A stretch of DNA of 7,348 nucleotides from Helicobacteraceae bacterium (GTDB lineage Bacteria > Campylobacterota > Campylobacteria > Campylobacterales > SZUA-545). Below, piece after piece: positions 6,237 to 7,348 of the stretch. Position numbers and translations under genes: made by a program. Position 1 is the stretch's first letter. Each line of letters starts with the position of its first letter. The stretch spans positions 1 to 7,348 of the forward strand of contig JAISMA010000208.1 in assembly GCA_031276985.1 (NCBI GenBank), given 5' to 3'. The notes beneath the pieces are model-generated. The model was not told where the DNA came from, did not search any database, and was given only the letters and a program-made list of their open reading frames with translations.

Positions 6237-6303
6237 CGAAAAAATCACGCGCGATTTAAGCGGCGCGTTAGCGGTTTCAGCGCATTTCAGATAACTTTCG
6301 CAA

Positions 6304-7348
6304 ATGACAAAACGAATGGAACTGCTTTCGCCCGCGGGCGATCCGACCAAACTCAAAATTGCGCTTGCTTTCGGCGCGGACGCGGTTTATGGCGGCGTTA
6401 GCCATTTTTCGCTCCGCTCGCGCAGCGCCAAAGAATTCACGCCGCAGAGCTTCGGCGACGCGATTGCGTACGCGCATGATCGCAACAAAAAAGTCTATGT
6501 AACCGCCAACGGTTTTCCGTTTAATTCGCAGATTAAGCTCTTTGAAAATCATCTGGCGCAAATGCGCGATCTTTCCCCCGACGCTTTTATCGTTTCAAGC
6601 GTGGGCGCGGCGCGGCTGGCGGCTAAAATCGCGCCAAAAATCGCGCTTCACATATCCACTCAAGCGAACGTGCTAAACGTTCTCGACGCGGAGGTTTATT
6701 TCGATCTTGGCGCAAAGCGAATCATCGCCGCGCGCGAGGCGAGTTTGCGAGATTTAGAGGCGATCAAAACCGCATTGCCGCAACTTGAAATCGAGATTTT
6801 CGCGCATGGATCAATGTGCTTTGCTTATAGCGGGCGCTGTTTAATATCAAGTCTGCAAACGGGGCGCGTGGCAAATCGCGGCAGTTGCGCTAACGACTGC
6901 CGTTTTCCGTACAAAATTTTCGTTGAAAATCCCGAAACAAAAACGCTTATGCGCGTTGAAGAAAACGAAGAAGGCAGCTATGTTTTTAACGCAAAAGATC
7001 TTAATTTAATCGCTCATCTAAAAGCGATCGCAAATAGCGGCGCGATCGATAGCATTAAGATCGAAGGGCGCACAAAAAGCGCTTATTACGTCGCGTGCGT
7101 AACAAAAGCGTATAAAACGGCGCTGGACGATATTGAAAACGAATGTTTTGAGCCGTCAAAATACGCGGCTGAACTTGCAACGACAAAAAATCGCGGATTC
7201 ACAGATGGCTTTTTAATTAAACGTCCTTATGAGAAAAATGTCGATCAAAATTTGCGAACAAGCCAAAGCGAAGGAACTCATCAAGTCGCCGCCGCGATCG
7301 ACGAAAGCGGCGAAACGCTGCATGCGCTAGGAACGATCGCGATTGGCG
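6304..7348 (+). CDS. trhP: U32 peptidase-family protein, TrhP (YegQ)-type tRNA hydroxylation enzyme, C-terminus cut by window edge
   Basis: Member of the U32 'collagenase-like' family (PrtC in older annotations). The TrhP branch takes part in prephenate-dependent hydroxylation of U34 in tRNA; proteolysis is doubtful for this branch. 348 complete codons are present of a family length of about 420-450. The N-terminus ELLSPAGDPTKLKIALAFGADAVY is typical, with a TIM-barrel-like repeat pattern after it. The U32 signature is complete: EIFAHGSMCFAYSGRCLIS (164-182). C172, C179, C195 and C199 (the last two in GSCANDCR) are the cysteines expected to hold an iron-sulfur cluster. The start may be ATG 6304 or ATG 6316; the latter gives MELLSPAGD, the commoner family start, and neither has a clear ribosome site. 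In H. pylori and C. jejuni this gene follows cheZ directly, as I remember; here ~3.5 kb separates them. Confidence 0.9.
   Translation, partial: MTKRMELLSPAGDPTKLKIALAFGADAVYGGVSHFSLRSRSAKEFTPQSFGDAIAYAHDRNKKVYVTANGFPFNSQIKLFENHLAQMRDLSPDAFIVSSVGAARLAAKIAPKIALHISTQANVLNVLDAEVYFDLGAKRIIAAREASLRDLEAIKTALPQLEIEIFAHGSMCFAYSGRCLISSLQTGRVANRGSCANDCRFPYKIFVENPETKTLMRVEENEEGSYVFNAKDLNLIAHLKAIANSGAIDSIKIEGRTKSAYYVACVTKAYKTALDDIENECFEPSKYAAELATTKNRGFTDGFLIKRPYEKNVDQNLRTSQSEGTHQVAAAIDESGETLHALGTIAIG

Noticed and set aside
6247..6268. Short hairpin ACGCGC / GCGCGT with a 10-base loop between the membrane gene and the U32 gene
   Set aside because: Only six pairs, a large loop and no following T-run; GC-rich six-mers pair often by chance here, so it is not called a terminator.

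Overview
The window looks like a piece of a Campylobacterota (Epsilonproteobacteria) chromosome. The evidence is gene content and order: glnA, read leftward, sits near a gene for the divergent CheZ of this phylum and a U32 peptidase-family gene. From memory, the same neighbours occur in Campylobacter jejuni (Cj0699c-Cj0701), and H. pylori has the CheZ/U32 pair (HP0170/HP0169). The GlnA and CheZ sequences also fit this phylum. No species can be named from the sequence. The chromosomal genes are about half G+C (30/60 and 37/60 in two sampled lines) and unusually rich in the palindrome CGATCG.

Left part, minus strand: the N-terminal ~406 codons of glutamine synthetase (1-1220, running off the left edge), preceded in transcription order by a PHP-family histidinol-phosphatase-like gene (1288-2085) with a good sigma70-type promoter at 2118-2144. 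Plus strand from 2155: a CheZ-type CheY-P phosphatase (2155-2817) carrying the catalytic Asp-x3-Gln signature.

Middle part, 2.5 kb, plus strand: an A+T-rich three-gene restriction-modification cassette (2870-5351). It encodes a DNA amino-methyltransferase with a His-Pro-Pro-Tyr motif, an HNH restriction endonuclease of the NlaIII/IceA1 type, and a D12-class adenine methyltransferase of the M.NlaIII/HpyIM type. The inferred target of the last two is CATG. The genes are tightly packed (2-bp gap, then an ATGA overlap) and behave as an operon. A 16-bp inverted repeat brackets the -10 box and the start codon of the first gene. The cassette separates cheZ from the U32 gene, which are neighbours in relatives, so it is most likely a horizontally acquired insertion.

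Right part, plus strand: an unrecognised multi-pass membrane protein (5364-6227) starting 12 bases after the methyltransferase stop, then the first 348 codons of a TrhP-type U32 protein (6304 to the right edge), probably a tRNA U34 hydroxylation enzyme. No rRNA, tRNA, CRISPR array, transposase or integrase was seen. The only intergenic stretches are short (12 to 76 bases).
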